Part shown: positions 40,515 through 49,176 of the stretch, one piece after another
Numbering within the stretch: the stretch's first letter is position 1
Layout of the letters: each line of letters opens with the position of its first letter
Virus record (IMG/VR): IMGVR_UViG_3300008450_000054
Location: 1-52,067 of that record
Source of the DNA: a virus
Direction: 5' to 3' (one strand)
DNA: 52,067 bases
Notes under the pieces: generated by a model
Databases searched by the model: none
What the model was told of the DNA's origin: nothing
The model's input: the letters and a program-made list of their open reading frames with translations, nothing else
Translations under genes and position numbers: made by a program

Positions 40515-41083
40515 GAGATATTCAACTTAAACAATTTGAGGGTTATAGAAAGATGATGTTAAGTATAGCAATAAAAAATACTATGCTTACATCATCTAAC
40601 TATAATACAAAAACTAATAAACTTGGTGTAATACGACACCATAGAGTTCAAGATGCTAAGGATATAGTTCAAAATACTTTTTTTAGATTATTTAATTCAA
40701 AGGAATTAGGTGAAATAGAAAATATGGAGAAATTCTTAGCTACAAATGTCTATCGTGAGACATTAAATTTTCACGATACATCAGCTGTTCGTAAAACTTA
40801 TAGAACTGGATTACACCACATGGATCTAACTACCTTACCTGAAGAATTTCACCCAACTTCCGATATAAATCTGGAAGAATCATTAACTGTAAAAGAAATT
40901 TTAAAGTTAATTAATAATTATTCTGGATCTAGATCTAAAGATCTATCAAAAACCTGTCTGTTATTAAAGATAGAAGGATATTCTAACGCTGAAATTGCTA
41001 AAAAAATAGGTGTTACAAGAAGAAGTGTGTACACATATATAAGTAGAATACAAAACTACTTAAAAAAATGTTTGAAAAAATGA
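40499..41083 (+). CDS. RNA polymerase sigma-70-like factor
   Basis: A 194-residue protein with a TTG start overlapping the preceding gene. The region 2-like part DAKDIVQNTFFRLFNS and the region 4 helix-turn-helix GYSNAEIAKKIGVTRRSVYTYISRIQNYLKK match ECF-type sigma factors, with a linker between. It could redirect host RNA polymerase to phage promoters, and the TTGA-N19-TATATTTG leftward promoters are candidate targets. Some phage ECF-like proteins act only as helix-turn-helix regulators. Confidence 0.75.
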   Translation: MEQSLRDIQLKQFEGYRKMMLSIAIKNTMLTSSNYNTKTNKLGVIRHHRVQDAKDIVQNTFFRLFNSKELGEIENMEKFLATNVYRETLNFHDTSAVRKTYRTGLHHMDLTTLPEEFHPTSDINLEESLTVKEILKLINNYSGSRSKDLSKTCLLLKIEGYSNAEIAKKIGVTRRSVYTYISRIQNYLKKCLKK

Positions 41084-41985
41084 ATTTCCATAATTATATA
41101 ACTATAGATCTTACTAAACCAGATCATATCTCTGGTGTAACAATCTCTAGATTCCCAGATGGGCAGCAAAATGTAAAAATCACACGACATTTAAGTGGTT
41201 CTTATCCAGTATTAATTAAATCACGATTTACCTCATTTAAAGACTTAGAACTAATCATATGCACAGTAAAATCATTAAGACGTTTAGAAGTAGAAAAGAT
41301 ATGTCTATACATACCATACCTCCTAGGAGCCCGATCAGATCGTCAATTCTCTCTAAACGAGAACTCGTATTTGGTAGACGTTATAGCGCCTATCCTAAAC
41401 GCACAAAACTTTCATAAAGTATTTACATTAGATGTACATTCTCATGTAGCAGCGGCTTGTATCAATAACTTAACTAATCTAGATAATACCACATTTGTAA
41501 AAAATGTATCTTATAGTATTTACGGTGATAGGTTTAAAATAAATACAAGTTCAATTTTGATATCCCCAGATGCTGGAGCAAGTCATAAAATCTATAACCT
41601 GGCTAAACAGATAGAATATACAGGAGATATCATTACTTGTAGTAAGGAGAGAGATACTGAAGGTAATTTAACTAAGGTTAATGTTCCCTATCAAAATACT
41701 GATTTTAGGGAAAAAGATTTTATTATAATAGATGATATTTGTGATGGTGGAGCTACATTTATTAACATAGCAAAACATCTAAATAACGGTGATTTCTCGA
41801 CAAAACCTAAAGTTTACTTAATAGTAACTCATGGTATATTCTCAAAAGGATTTTCAGAGCTATCTAAATATTTTGATGGTATCTATTGTACTAATAGTTA
41901 CAGAGATATAATTGTATCTACAAATAATGAGACATCACCTATGATCTGTCCTGGTAAAACATTCAAACAGTTTAACATATTTTAA
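41080..41985 (+). CDS. Ribose-phosphate pyrophosphokinase-like (Prs or Adps)
   Basis: The ATG at 41080 overlaps the sigma-gene stop (ATGA) and gives 301 residues. Features of PRPP synthetases: RFPDGQQNVKI, IPYLLGARSDRQF (ATP-binding loop), FTLDVHSH and the PRPP-binding loop FIIIDDICDGGATF. Cellular Prs makes PRPP from ribose-5-phosphate and ATP. Phage homologues paired with a nicotinamide phosphoribosyltransferase homologue can instead form ADP-ribose-pyrophosphate (Adps of the NARP1 pathway). The Nampt-like gene follows after two small genes. Confidence 0.85.
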   Translation: MNFHNYITIDLTKPDHISGVTISRFPDGQQNVKITRHLSGSYPVLIKSRFTSFKDLELIICTVKSLRRLEVEKICLYIPYLLGARSDRQFSLNENSYLVDVIAPILNAQNFHKVFTLDVHSHVAAACINNLTNLDNTTFVKNVSYSIYGDRFKINTSSILISPDAGASHKIYNLAKQIEYTGDIITCSKERDTEGNLTKVNVPYQNTDFREKDFIIIDDICDGGATFINIAKHLNNGDFSTKPKVYLIVTHGIFSKGFSELSKYFDGIYCTNSYRDIIVSTNNETSPMICPGKTFKQFNIF

Positions 41986-41987
41986 CT

Positions 41988-42305
41988 ATGAAACATCCAA
42001 ATTATAAAGTATTAAAGAATGAGGCATTTTCTTCAATAAGTGGAATGCCTGGAGTATGTTCTTCTATAACCTTACATGGGTTATTTGAGGATTCACTACG
42101 AAAATTAAGTAAATCTGATTTACAATTACTTATTATAAAGTATTTAGAGGAAAAACCAGTTAGAATTGTAAGTACTGTAAAAACAGTTCAGATATCTTTA
42201 AATGTATCTAGATGGTGGAGTCTATTTACACCTTGGAGATTTGCATATTCCTACAGAGGGCATAATGATAAGATTGTATCTGTCTTTTATATAAACTTTG
42301 ATTAA
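41988..42305 (+). CDS. Hypothetical protein in NAD block
   Basis: A 105-residue alpha/beta basic protein starting two bases after the Prs-like gene. No motif recognised. Given the layout it may belong to the same operon and accompany the NAD-related enzymes. Confidence 0.5.
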   Translation: MKHPNYKVLKNEAFSSISGMPGVCSSITLHGLFEDSLRKLSKSDLQLLIIKYLEEKPVRIVSTVKTVQISLNVSRWWSLFTPWRFAYSYRGHNDKIVSVFYINFD

Positions 42306-42341
42306 TTATTAACACATAAAATTTTAAAAAAACTTATATCT

Positions 42342-42746
42342 ATGAAAGCATTAGCAACCTTTAGAGGGTTAAAACCTGGTACAAAATTAAAAGTTATAGC
42401 CTGTTCTAATAGTCATAATTATCCTGTTGGAAAGGTATTTACACTTAAAAAAACGTGTCCACATAATTCTGGTACAGACTTAGCTATAGAATTCTGTGGA
42501 AATAATATAGCAGCCTATGATTGTGTGTTGGTAGGTAATACATTAGAATCTCTAAAAAAAGAGAGGGATCAATTAAGAACAGATATTAAAGAAATTGATG
42601 ATAAAATTTCTATGTGTGAATCATTAGGATTGGAGGAATATTCTGATGATATACTTAAAGTTGCAACAATATTAGATGCTTTAGATAACAAAAAGATATC
42701 TAAAGAAAAAAAGATTAAAACGATAGTAGAAATTCTAAATAAGTAA
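42342..42746 (+). CDS. Hypothetical protein with KOW/SH3-like start
   Basis: A 134-residue protein. The N-terminal 60 residues look like a small beta-barrel (FRGLKPGTKLKVIACSNSHNYPVGKVFTL), the remainder is coiled-coil (LESLKKERDQLRTDIKEIDDK) and charged helix. Two bases separate it from the Nampt-like gene. Function unknown. Confidence 0.5.
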   Translation: MKALATFRGLKPGTKLKVIACSNSHNYPVGKVFTLKKTCPHNSGTDLAIEFCGNNIAAYDCVLVGNTLESLKKERDQLRTDIKEIDDKISMCESLGLEEYSDDILKVATILDALDNKKISKEKKIKTIVEILNK

Positions 42747-42748
42747 TT

Positions 42749-44290
42749 ATGAATACATTACTATTAACAGATTTTTACAAGATACATCACACTCGTATGT
42801 ATCCTGATAATATGACCAAATTATACTCTAATTTTACACCCCGTAAATCACGTATGAACGGTGTAGATAAAGTAGTTGTTTTTGGTATACAGCATTTTAT
42901 AGTAGAGTACCTCATTAAGAAATTTAATGATGAATTCTTCTATAAAGATAGGGCAATTTTAGGAGTAAAAAATATGATACTTAATCAGTATCAACGTCAT
43001 TGTCCTGTAGATACTAAGCATATTGAAGCTTTATGGGATTTAGGTTATCTACCTATTGAAATTAAGGCTTTAGATGAAGGTACACTATGTCCTATAGGAG
43101 TTCCTATGTTGACTATTACTAATACTCACCCTGATTTTGCTTGGCTTGTTAACTATCTTGAAACTTTATTGAGTTGCATGTTGTGGCAACCTATAACTAG
43201 TGCAACTATAGCACATGAATACAAAAAGATATTAACAAAATATGCATTAGAAACAGATGAAAAAAACATCGAATTTGTTAACTGGCAAGGCCATGACTTT
43301 AGTATGCGTGGTATGTCAAGTGTTGAATCTGCTATTCTCAGTGGTATGGGCCATCTTACTTCTTTTACTGGTACTGATACTATACCTGCCATTTATCAAC
43401 TTGAAACGTCTTATAACGCAGAAGGTTTAATAGGAGCAAGTGTTCCTGCAACTGAACATTCTGTTATGTGTATGGGTACTAAAGAGGCTGAGATAGATAC
43501 ATTTAGGAGGCTTTTAAAGCTTTATCCTGAAGGTATTCTATCAGTAGTATCTGATACTTGGAATCTTTGGGATGTACTTACAGTTTATCTACCTCATATA
43601 AAAGATGAAGTTTTAGCAAGAAATGGTAAGTTGGTAATTAGACCTGATTCAGGTGATCCTGTAGATATTATCTGCGGTATACATTTGAAAAGAATTATAT
43701 CCTCCACATTACCTAAAGATAAACTTGCACCAAGAAAAGGTGTAATAGAATTACTGTGGGATATCTTTGGAGGTACTGTAAATGAACAAGGTTATAAAGT
43801 ACTTGATCCTCATATTGGAGCTATTTATGGTGATTCAATTACTATAGAGAGGGCTACTCAAATATGTGAAAGACTTAAATCTAAAGGATTCGCATCTACT
43901 AATATTGTATTTGGTATAGGTAGTTATACTTATCAATATAATACCAGAGATACCTTCGGTTTTGCTATGAAAGCTACTTATGGAGAGATTACCCACATAA
44001 AAAATACATCTTTGACAGGTACTGGTGCATCAGATATAACAGTAGAACCGAGAGAAATCTTTAAAGATCCTATTACATCAGATGGTGAGAAGAAATCTAA
44101 AAAAGGTTTACTTAAAGTTATAGAAGGTGCTGGTGTGAACAATAGAAATCCTTTTGTGGATACTATAGGTGTTGAAGATCAACAAACATGGGAAGAGGAA
44201 AAAACTGGGTTGCTCACTACTGTATTCAAAGATGGATATCTAGTAAAGAAAACTACTTTGGATGAAATACGTAAAAAATTAAATACTTAG
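42749..44290 (+). CDS. nadV: Nicotinamide phosphoribosyltransferase-like (NadV/Nampt or Namat)
   Basis: A 513-residue protein of the Nampt family: FTPRKSR near residue 29, the GHDFSMRGMSS region (residues about 180-190), TGTDTIPA, SYNAEGLIGASVPATEHSVMCMG, VSDTWNLWDVL and RPDSGDPVDI are family hallmarks covering the PRPP and nicotinamide pockets. It makes NMN from nicotinamide and PRPP. In phages the same fold occurs as Namat, which joins nicotinamide to ADP-ribose-pyrophosphate to give NAD+ in one step. Pairing with the Prs-like gene suggests NAD+ rebuilding against NAD+-depleting defences. Confidence 0.92.
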   Translation: MNTLLLTDFYKIHHTRMYPDNMTKLYSNFTPRKSRMNGVDKVVVFGIQHFIVEYLIKKFNDEFFYKDRAILGVKNMILNQYQRHCPVDTKHIEALWDLGYLPIEIKALDEGTLCPIGVPMLTITNTHPDFAWLVNYLETLLSCMLWQPITSATIAHEYKKILTKYALETDEKNIEFVNWQGHDFSMRGMSSVESAILSGMGHLTSFTGTDTIPAIYQLETSYNAEGLIGASVPATEHSVMCMGTKEAEIDTFRRLLKLYPEGILSVVSDTWNLWDVLTVYLPHIKDEVLARNGKLVIRPDSGDPVDIICGIHLKRIISSTLPKDKLAPRKGVIELLWDIFGGTVNEQGYKVLDPHIGAIYGDSITIERATQICERLKSKGFASTNIVFGIGSYTYQYNTRDTFGFAMKATYGEITHIKNTSLTGTGASDITVEPREIFKDPITSDGEKKSKKGLLKVIEGAGVNNRNPFVDTIGVEDQQTWEEEKTGLLTTVFKDGYLVKKTTLDEIRKKLNT

Positions 44291-44293
44291 AAA

Positions 44294-44728
44294 ATGAAAG
44301 TTACGTCAGAATATGTTGATAGGCTAGTGAATAACTGGCGTCAACATGGTAAAATTATCATAGGTGTAGATTTTGATGATACTATAGCTCCTTATATGTT
44401 TAATGAGCAATCTACTTGTAACGAAGTTATCAACCTAGTTAGGGAGGCTATTAAAACAGGTGCATATATAGTAATTCATACAGCCTGTAATCCTGATAGA
44501 CATAGGGAAATATTAGAGTACTGCTCTTCAGTTGGTATTATAGTCTCCTCTATAAATAAAAATCCTATAAGCTTACCTTACGGAGAAAAAGGTAAACCAC
44601 TATGTAACATCTATTTAGATGACAGAGCTGGACTGAATGAGGCTTGTAATATACTTCAACAAGCTATCTATGTAATACGTGGTGAAAGAGAATCTAGTAA
44701 ACTAACAAATCAAAATACAGAATTTTAA
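44294..44728 (+). CDS. HAD-family phosphatase-like protein
   Basis: A 144-residue minimal HAD fold: GVDFDDTIAPY (nucleophile Asp and acid/base Asp), VIHTACNPDR (motif II Thr), KPLCNIYLDDRAG (motif IV Asp pair). Three bases after the Nampt-like gene. Phage HAD proteins of this size dephosphorylate nucleotides or 5' ends; a role in NAD or nucleotide processing is inferred from context. Confidence 0.8.
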   Translation: MKVTSEYVDRLVNNWRQHGKIIIGVDFDDTIAPYMFNEQSTCNEVINLVREAIKTGAYIVIHTACNPDRHREILEYCSSVGIIVSSINKNPISLPYGEKGKPLCNIYLDDRAGLNEACNILQQAIYVIRGERESSKLTNQNTEF

Positions 44729-45252
44729 TGAAAAATGTAATTTTAGATAATATAAAAAAATGTGATAAAGTAATTGTCGGCTCTTCTGGTATTTTCGTAG
44801 TTTCTAAAAGTCCCGCTCAATTTGGAAATGGTGATTTTAGTATTATATACAATACAGCGTCTACTGGTAATTGTCAATTAGCTGTATTTGGATATATAAA
44901 TGCACTTCTATATAGATATAATGCAGAAGAAATTGCTATATTTTTCGGTGAGTTTGATTCATTTATACAATTTCTTTCTACTAAGTTAACAACTATGATC
45001 CCTCCTTTATCTACAGTGGGAATGCAACCTTTAATACTATTTGATGTAAAAGAGGCTAATGCAACTCAAGAAACTTTTAAAAGTGTATTTACCTCTAAAT
45101 ATATTCTTAGTAATACTAGTTATGTAAGTACTAATGGATCTATGATGAATCTTATACTATTTAAAGCATTAGTTTTTATGCAGGATTATAAAACTAATAA
45201 TCTAGAAATAGTCAAAAAAGTAGCTAAATCTACTGCAGACTTACCATTTTAA
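44728..45252 (+). CDS. Hypothetical protein with SSB-like C-terminal tip
   Basis: A 174-residue alpha/beta protein that ends in STADLPF, the same D-L-P-F tip as the SSB at 50.1 kb. This tip in SSBs recruits repair and replication partners, so this protein may bind ssDNA or compete for SSB partners. It starts at the stop of the HAD gene (TAATG). No other motif. Confidence 0.55.
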   Translation: MKNVILDNIKKCDKVIVGSSGIFVVSKSPAQFGNGDFSIIYNTASTGNCQLAVFGYINALLYRYNAEEIAIFFGEFDSFIQFLSTKLTTMIPPLSTVGMQPLILFDVKEANATQETFKSVFTSKYILSNTSYVSTNGSMMNLILFKALVFMQDYKTNNLEIVKKVAKSTADLPF

Positions 45253-45254
45253 CC

Positions 45255-45575
45255 ATGGATACATTATTTAAAAAGTTATTAACAGAAGATTTACTAACTA
45301 AAACTGAAACTATATTTCTCCATTCTAAAGATAATCAGTCTTTAAGAGATATGCTAATGTTAAAATTAGCTGAAGAATGTAGTGAATTGTCTGCAGAACT
45401 TATACAGAAATTCCTACATCCAACTCATGAAACTGATGAAAAGATAGAAAATGAAATTGGTGATGTTTTAACTAGATTACTTTTAGTTGTAGATTTGTAT
45501 AATCATGAAAATATACTAAATCGTGTTAACTTTAAGATGTCTAAATTACATTACAAATTATTTAAAACAGCTTAA
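45255..45575 (+). CDS. MazG-like nucleotide pyrophosphohydrolase
   Basis: A 106-residue all-alpha protein. KLAEECSELSAELIQKF and ENEIGDVLTRLLLVV give the E-E-x-x-E and E-x-x-D metal-binding sites of MazG-type enzymes. It would hydrolyse (d)NTPs, or (p)ppGpp as proposed for some phage MazG proteins, to adjust the nucleotide pool. Confidence 0.8.
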   Translation: MDTLFKKLLTEDLLTKTETIFLHSKDNQSLRDMLMLKLAEECSELSAELIQKFLHPTHETDEKIENEIGDVLTRLLLVVDLYNHENILNRVNFKMSKLHYKLFKTA

Positions 45576-45577
45576 CT

Positions 45578-46036
45578 ATGTCTGTTACTCAAAAAAGTCC
45601 AAAAATCTTAAAACCAACTGTTTCTGAGTATAAATATGACCACAAACTAGATGGAAATAAATTTTCTATGAGTACTAACTCTCGTAATGGAGTAAGATTA
45701 ACTCCATTTAGTTTCTCTTTTAAGGAAATGGAAGGTTTTTGTGGTGGGTATTACTTATATGATTTTTATTACCACTCTGTTATCCCAATGGAAGATGTAA
45801 TTAAGTATATTACACATAATAGTATACTAGATCAAATCATTGATATGGATACAAGAAATATTCTTATTACCATTCATATAGAGTGTAATCAAGTATCTAG
45901 AATTTTAGAAGGTATTGGATTTAAATCTGTTACCCAAGTTACTAATCCAAAAACAGATAATCGTGTAAATCTTTTTATGTATGAGGGTGACTTAACTTAC
46001 TCTGATATACATGGTGAGGACGATGACGATTATTAA
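45578..46036 (+). CDS. Hypothetical protein, acidic C-terminus
   Basis: A 152-residue alpha/beta protein. FYYHSVIPMEDVIKYI and ILITIHIECNQVSRILEGIGF recall acyltransferase-like (GNAT) folds in small phage proteins, but the acetyl-CoA loop is not clear. It ends in GEDDDDY. It starts two bases after the MazG-like gene. Confidence 0.5.
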   Translation: MSVTQKSPKILKPTVSEYKYDHKLDGNKFSMSTNSRNGVRLTPFSFSFKEMEGFCGGYYLYDFYYHSVIPMEDVIKYITHNSILDQIIDMDTRNILITIHIECNQVSRILEGIGFKSVTQVTNPKTDNRVNLFMYEGDLTYSDIHGEDDDDY

Positions 46037-46073
46037 TATACTAAATCATAATTAGTCAAATACACAAAAAATC

Positions 46074-46418
46074 ATGAATATTTTAACAAGTTCACAAGTA
46101 GAGCGTTTGAAAGAAATGACTACATTTGCATTACCAAAAATTAAATCTATGTTCCTATCTACTGGTAGTGCATGTAGAGTACATATATTTGAAGGTGATA
46201 AATTGGTCTACAGTACTGACTATTATTATTTCTGTTTAGAAATTCTAGTAGATAAATTAGTTAATAATAATTTTGAAGATGCCAATAAGTTAATCCACAC
46301 CTATTTTGAATTGAAGAGGAAACATGGTTTAAATGTTATTGACTTTCTTTATGATTATTACTCTACATCTAAGAAAGATAGTGGAGTAAAAGAAGATTCA
46401 CCTGCTATACCAGTATAA
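46074..46418 (+). CDS. Hypothetical helical protein
   Basis: A 114-residue mostly helical protein with no recognised motif. It lies 37 bases after the preceding gene, just ahead of a cluster of very small genes. Confidence 0.5.
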   Translation: MNILTSSQVERLKEMTTFALPKIKSMFLSTGSACRVHIFEGDKLVYSTDYYYFCLEILVDKLVNNNFEDANKLIHTYFELKRKHGLNVIDFLYDYYSTSKKDSGVKEDSPAIPV

Positions 46419-46429
46419 TTTCTATCATT

Positions 46430-46573
46430 ATGCCAAGTCAAGTTAAAAAATGTAAATGTACTCATGAATCTCAGGATAGACTTCATGGTAAAAATAACAG
46501 GGTTTTCAATAGCCTTGACAAACAACGCCCTATAAAGTACAAATGTACTGTTTGTGGAGCTGTAACAGATTGA
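46430..46573 (+). CDS. Small zinc-ribbon-like protein (47 residues)
   Basis: MPSQVKKCKCTH... and YKCTVCGAVTD give two C-x-C/C-x-x-C knuckles with a His, a minimal zinc ribbon. Eleven bases after the preceding gene and six before the next. Possible nucleic-acid- or polymerase-binding peptide. Confidence 0.55.
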   Translation: MPSQVKKCKCTHESQDRLHGKNNRVFNSLDKQRPIKYKCTVCGAVTD

Positions 46574-46579
46574 TATTCA

Positions 46580-46765
46580 ATGAGAAAAAATATTTCAATA
46601 CTATTGCTTTTTACCTTCATATGTTGTATCTTTGCATCATGTGTGGTAAATAATACACCTTTAAGAGAGGGAGATGCAAAAAAAAGAATCAATCAGAGAA
46701 AACGTGAGCTTAACAGAGACTTCACGATCCATTATCACAAACCGCAGAGGCAAGAAACCTACTAA
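46580..46765 (+). CDS. Small lipoprotein
   Basis: A 61-residue protein with signal peptide MRKNISILLLFTFICCIFAS and a lipobox cysteine (FASC), followed by a basic 40-residue mature part (KKRINQRKRELNRDF). This is the size and type of outer-membrane spanin subunits or exclusion lipoproteins, but no partner is identified. A promoter-like sequence lies within its coding region. Confidence 0.6.
   Translation: MRKNISILLLFTFICCIFASCVVNNTPLREGDAKKRINQRKRELNRDFTIHYHKPQRQETY
46604..46634 (+). promoter_or_regulatory. Rightward promoter-like sequence inside lipoprotein gene
   Basis: TTGC (46604-46607), a 19-base spacer and TATCTTTG (46627-46634) match the pattern of the leftward promoters; the spacer even shares TTTTTA and ATGTTG with the promoter at 23.0 kb. 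It would start transcription toward the zinc-ribbon and helicase genes. The match may be fortuitous because it lies in a coding region. Confidence 0.4.
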
Positions 46766-46844
46766 AACTAGGTTATTTTGTGAAGAAGTTGATGCACTAA
46801 TTCAACAAAGAACATTAGGATTTTATGGCTATAAAAACAGGTAA
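46674..46844 (+). CDS. Small basic protein (56 residues)
   Basis: MQKKESIRENVSLTETSRSI... overlaps the lipoprotein gene by 92 bases in another frame and the next gene by 20. Basic with RRGKKPTKTR. Its position just after the promoter-like element and its coding-like composition support it, but the long overlaps lower confidence. Confidence 0.4.
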   Translation: MQKKESIRENVSLTETSRSIITNRRGKKPTKTRLFCEEVDALIQQRTLGFYGYKNR

Positions 46845-47025
46845 TTTTATATGTCCAAATTGTGAGAATTCTCGACAATTGTGGAATGGTGAGGAGTTTG
46901 AAGAATGTCCTTACTGTGAATCAGTTGAAGCTGAGTTAGATTCAATTGTGGATATACAAGATGTTGATTTTCGGGAAATAGATCCTGATGATGAAGATTT
47001 TGAATTTGGAGGGTTAGGAAAATAA
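46825..47025 (+). CDS. Zinc-ribbon protein with acidic tail
   Basis: A 66-residue protein with FICPNCENSRQLWNGEEFEECPYCES, a C-x-x-C...C-x-x-C ribbon, and a strongly acidic C-terminal half (EIDPDDEDFEFGG). It could bind RNA polymerase or mimic DNA charge. It lies directly before the helicase operon. Confidence 0.6.
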   Translation: MAIKTGNFICPNCENSRQLWNGEEFEECPYCESVEAELDSIVDIQDVDFREIDPDDEDFEFGGLGK

Positions 47026-47026
47026 A

Positions 47027-47602
47027 TTGATTATAACCATTAATTTAGACAATCTTAGAGATTTGAGTGCAACTCAGTATTTATATCTATGGGCTAACAC
47101 AATGTTGGCACCAGAAGAGGTAGATAGAGTTGTAGGAGTAGTAGATAAAACACAACTAGAAGATCTGTCAAATAAAGGGTATCTATCATTTGGAACATTA
47201 AACTTAACTGATAAATTTGTAAAAGAATTCAATCCATTAAATGATCTGTTTAAACCTGAAAAGAATATTGATAAATTTGTAGATGATTATAGAAGAATAT
47301 TTCCTGCTGGGAATAACTCTGCTAACTATCCATTTCGTGGTGATAAACAAAGTTGTACTAGAAAAATGAGAAAATTCCTAAAGGATAATCCAAGTTTTTC
47401 ATATGAACTAATTTTAAATGCCACTAGAGAATATGTAAATTATCACTTCTTTCAAGGTTATAAATTTATGCAAACAGCTGCATATTTAATAGAGAAGAAT
47501 GGTGTAAGTAACTTATCTGCCTTATGTGAAAGTTTTAAAAATCGTACATCTAATAGTAGGCCTGGTAACAAATCTACTGGGATGGAGGAGGATTTAAACT
47601 AA
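47027..47602 (+). CDS. Replication-associated protein before helicase, possible loader
   Basis: A 191-residue helical protein with a TTG start one base after the preceding stop. The helical C-terminal half (SCTRKMRKFLKDNPSFSYELIL...YKFMQTAAYLIEKNG) resembles phage proteins found just before DnaB-type helicases. A helicase-loader or primase-helicase adaptor role is inferred from position, not motif. Confidence 0.5.
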   Translation: MIITINLDNLRDLSATQYLYLWANTMLAPEEVDRVVGVVDKTQLEDLSNKGYLSFGTLNLTDKFVKEFNPLNDLFKPEKNIDKFVDDYRRIFPAGNNSANYPFRGDKQSCTRKMRKFLKDNPSFSYELILNATREYVNYHFFQGYKFMQTAAYLIEKNGVSNLSALCESFKNRTSNSRPGNKSTGMEEDLN

Positions 47603-48733
47603 TTGAGTTTATTTAATAGAATAATACATCAAGCCAAGGAGAACAAGCAAATTAGATTGTCTGGGGGATATACTTGTATCCCCTGGACATTTGAAAGATT
47701 TAGCACTGTTATACCAGGTATACAAAAAGGTAGATATATAATATGTACTGCAAATAGTAAGGTTGGTAAGACACAATTAGCTGATTTTCTTTATTTATAC
47801 GAACCGTATGAATTTATAAATTCACCTGCTAATAAACATATGTCTCTCAAGATATTCTACTTTTCGTTAGAAATGAGTGCTGAAGAAAAGCTTAAACAAG
47901 CTATAACTCATAGAATATTTAGAGATACCAATCACGTAATTGATCCCCAAGATATAGATTCTGTCTTTAAAGGTAGGATATTATCTGATGAACATGAAAA
48001 ATTGATAGAATCTTATGAAGGTTACTTTGATAAGTTTCTAACAACTGTACACTATATAGATAACATACGTAATCCATATGGAATATATAGATTTGTAAGA
48101 GAGTATGCTGAAAAAAATGGTGTTTACTATGATAAAAATGGTGGTATAGTCTCCTATGACTATATAAACCATCCCAATGTGGAAGTCAGGGAAAAGGCAC
48201 TTTTAAGTATATCTCATTATGTACCTAATAATCCTAATGAATATGTAATAGTTATTACAGATCACGTTAGTTTGTTAACTCCTGAAAAGGGTGAAACACT
48301 ACATCAAACAATGAGTAGATTTTCATCTTCTTATTGTCTTAGAATGCGTGATAGATGGAATTATACTGTAGTTAATGTTCAACAACAGGCTGCAGACCAA
48401 GAAAAACAACAATTTACTACCTCTGGTAAGAGTATTATCGATAAACTTAGACCATCTCCAGATGGTTTAGGTGATAATAAACTTACAGGTAGAGATTGTG
48501 ATATTATGCTTGGATTGTTTGCACCTCATAGATATGGTATTGAGACTTACCCACAACGATTAAATTCTCCTGGTTATGATATAACCAAATTGAGAGATAA
48601 CTACAGAGAATTATCTGTATTGCTTAATAGGAGAGGTTCTGGTTTTATTAATACACATCTTTATTTTAATGGTGCAGTAAATTACTTTAAAGAATTACCA
48701 AACGTAAATACGATAAATTATGAATCTATCTAA
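47603..48733 (+). CDS. DnaB-type (SF4) replicative helicase
   Basis: A 376-residue RecA-fold ATPase with a TTG start directly after the previous stop. Walker A is ANSKVGKTQ near residue 50; IFYFSLEMSAEEK is the typical DnaB segment after it; Walker B lies in YVIVITDHVSLL (about 212-223); VVNVQQQAADQEK is the sensor/H4-like motif. It lacks the N-terminal DnaB domain, as in many phage helicases. It would unwind DNA ahead of the polymerase together with the primase at 50.8 kb. Confidence 0.82.
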   Translation: MSLFNRIIHQAKENKQIRLSGGYTCIPWTFERFSTVIPGIQKGRYIICTANSKVGKTQLADFLYLYEPYEFINSPANKHMSLKIFYFSLEMSAEEKLKQAITHRIFRDTNHVIDPQDIDSVFKGRILSDEHEKLIESYEGYFDKFLTTVHYIDNIRNPYGIYRFVREYAEKNGVYYDKNGGIVSYDYINHPNVEVREKALLSISHYVPNNPNEYVIVITDHVSLLTPEKGETLHQTMSRFSSSYCLRMRDRWNYTVVNVQQQAADQEKQQFTTSGKSIIDKLRPSPDGLGDNKLTGRDCDIMLGLFAPHRYGIETYPQRLNSPGYDITKLRDNYRELSVLLNRRGSGFINTHLYFNGAVNYFKELPNVNTINYESI

Positions 48734-49166
48734 GGAAGAAGGAAAAGCATTAAAAGAATGTCTGGATGAAGAAGGTTTTAGAGATGAAGATGAGTTTATA
48801 GAAGAACTTTCAGAAATTGTAAGTCCAGATAGTTTATCATCTACATGTTCTATGTGGGAATTAAGTATGGATAAAGTTAACGATCACACTGATTGTGGAA
48901 ACGATAATTTAAGAAAATACTTAAAAACTAAAGTTATTACTAAAATTATTGATGATATTACAAATGTTTCTATAATTTCTAATCTTAATAATACTAATGA
49001 TAAAGATATTTTATTATTGATATCATTAGGATTTAAGATTGTAAATATATACAGAGGGAACATTCCTGGTAGGATAGTATATACCTTACTCTACTCGAAA
49101 CCATTGAGAAAATCAGATACAAGGCTCAAAAATTATCAACAATTACAAGAGTACGTAGGAAAATAA
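48720..49166 (+). CDS. Hypothetical acidic protein in replication block
   Basis: A 148-residue protein with an acidic helical first half (KEEGKALKECLDEEGFRDEDEF) and an alpha/beta second half. It overlaps the helicase gene by 14 bases. No motif; a replication accessory is possible. Confidence 0.5.
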   Translation: MNLSKEEGKALKECLDEEGFRDEDEFIEELSEIVSPDSLSSTCSMWELSMDKVNDHTDCGNDNLRKYLKTKVITKIIDDITNVSIISNLNNTNDKDILLLISLGFKIVNIYRGNIPGRIVYTLLYSKPLRKSDTRLKNYQQLQEYVGK

Positions 49167-49176
49167 TTAAAATAGT

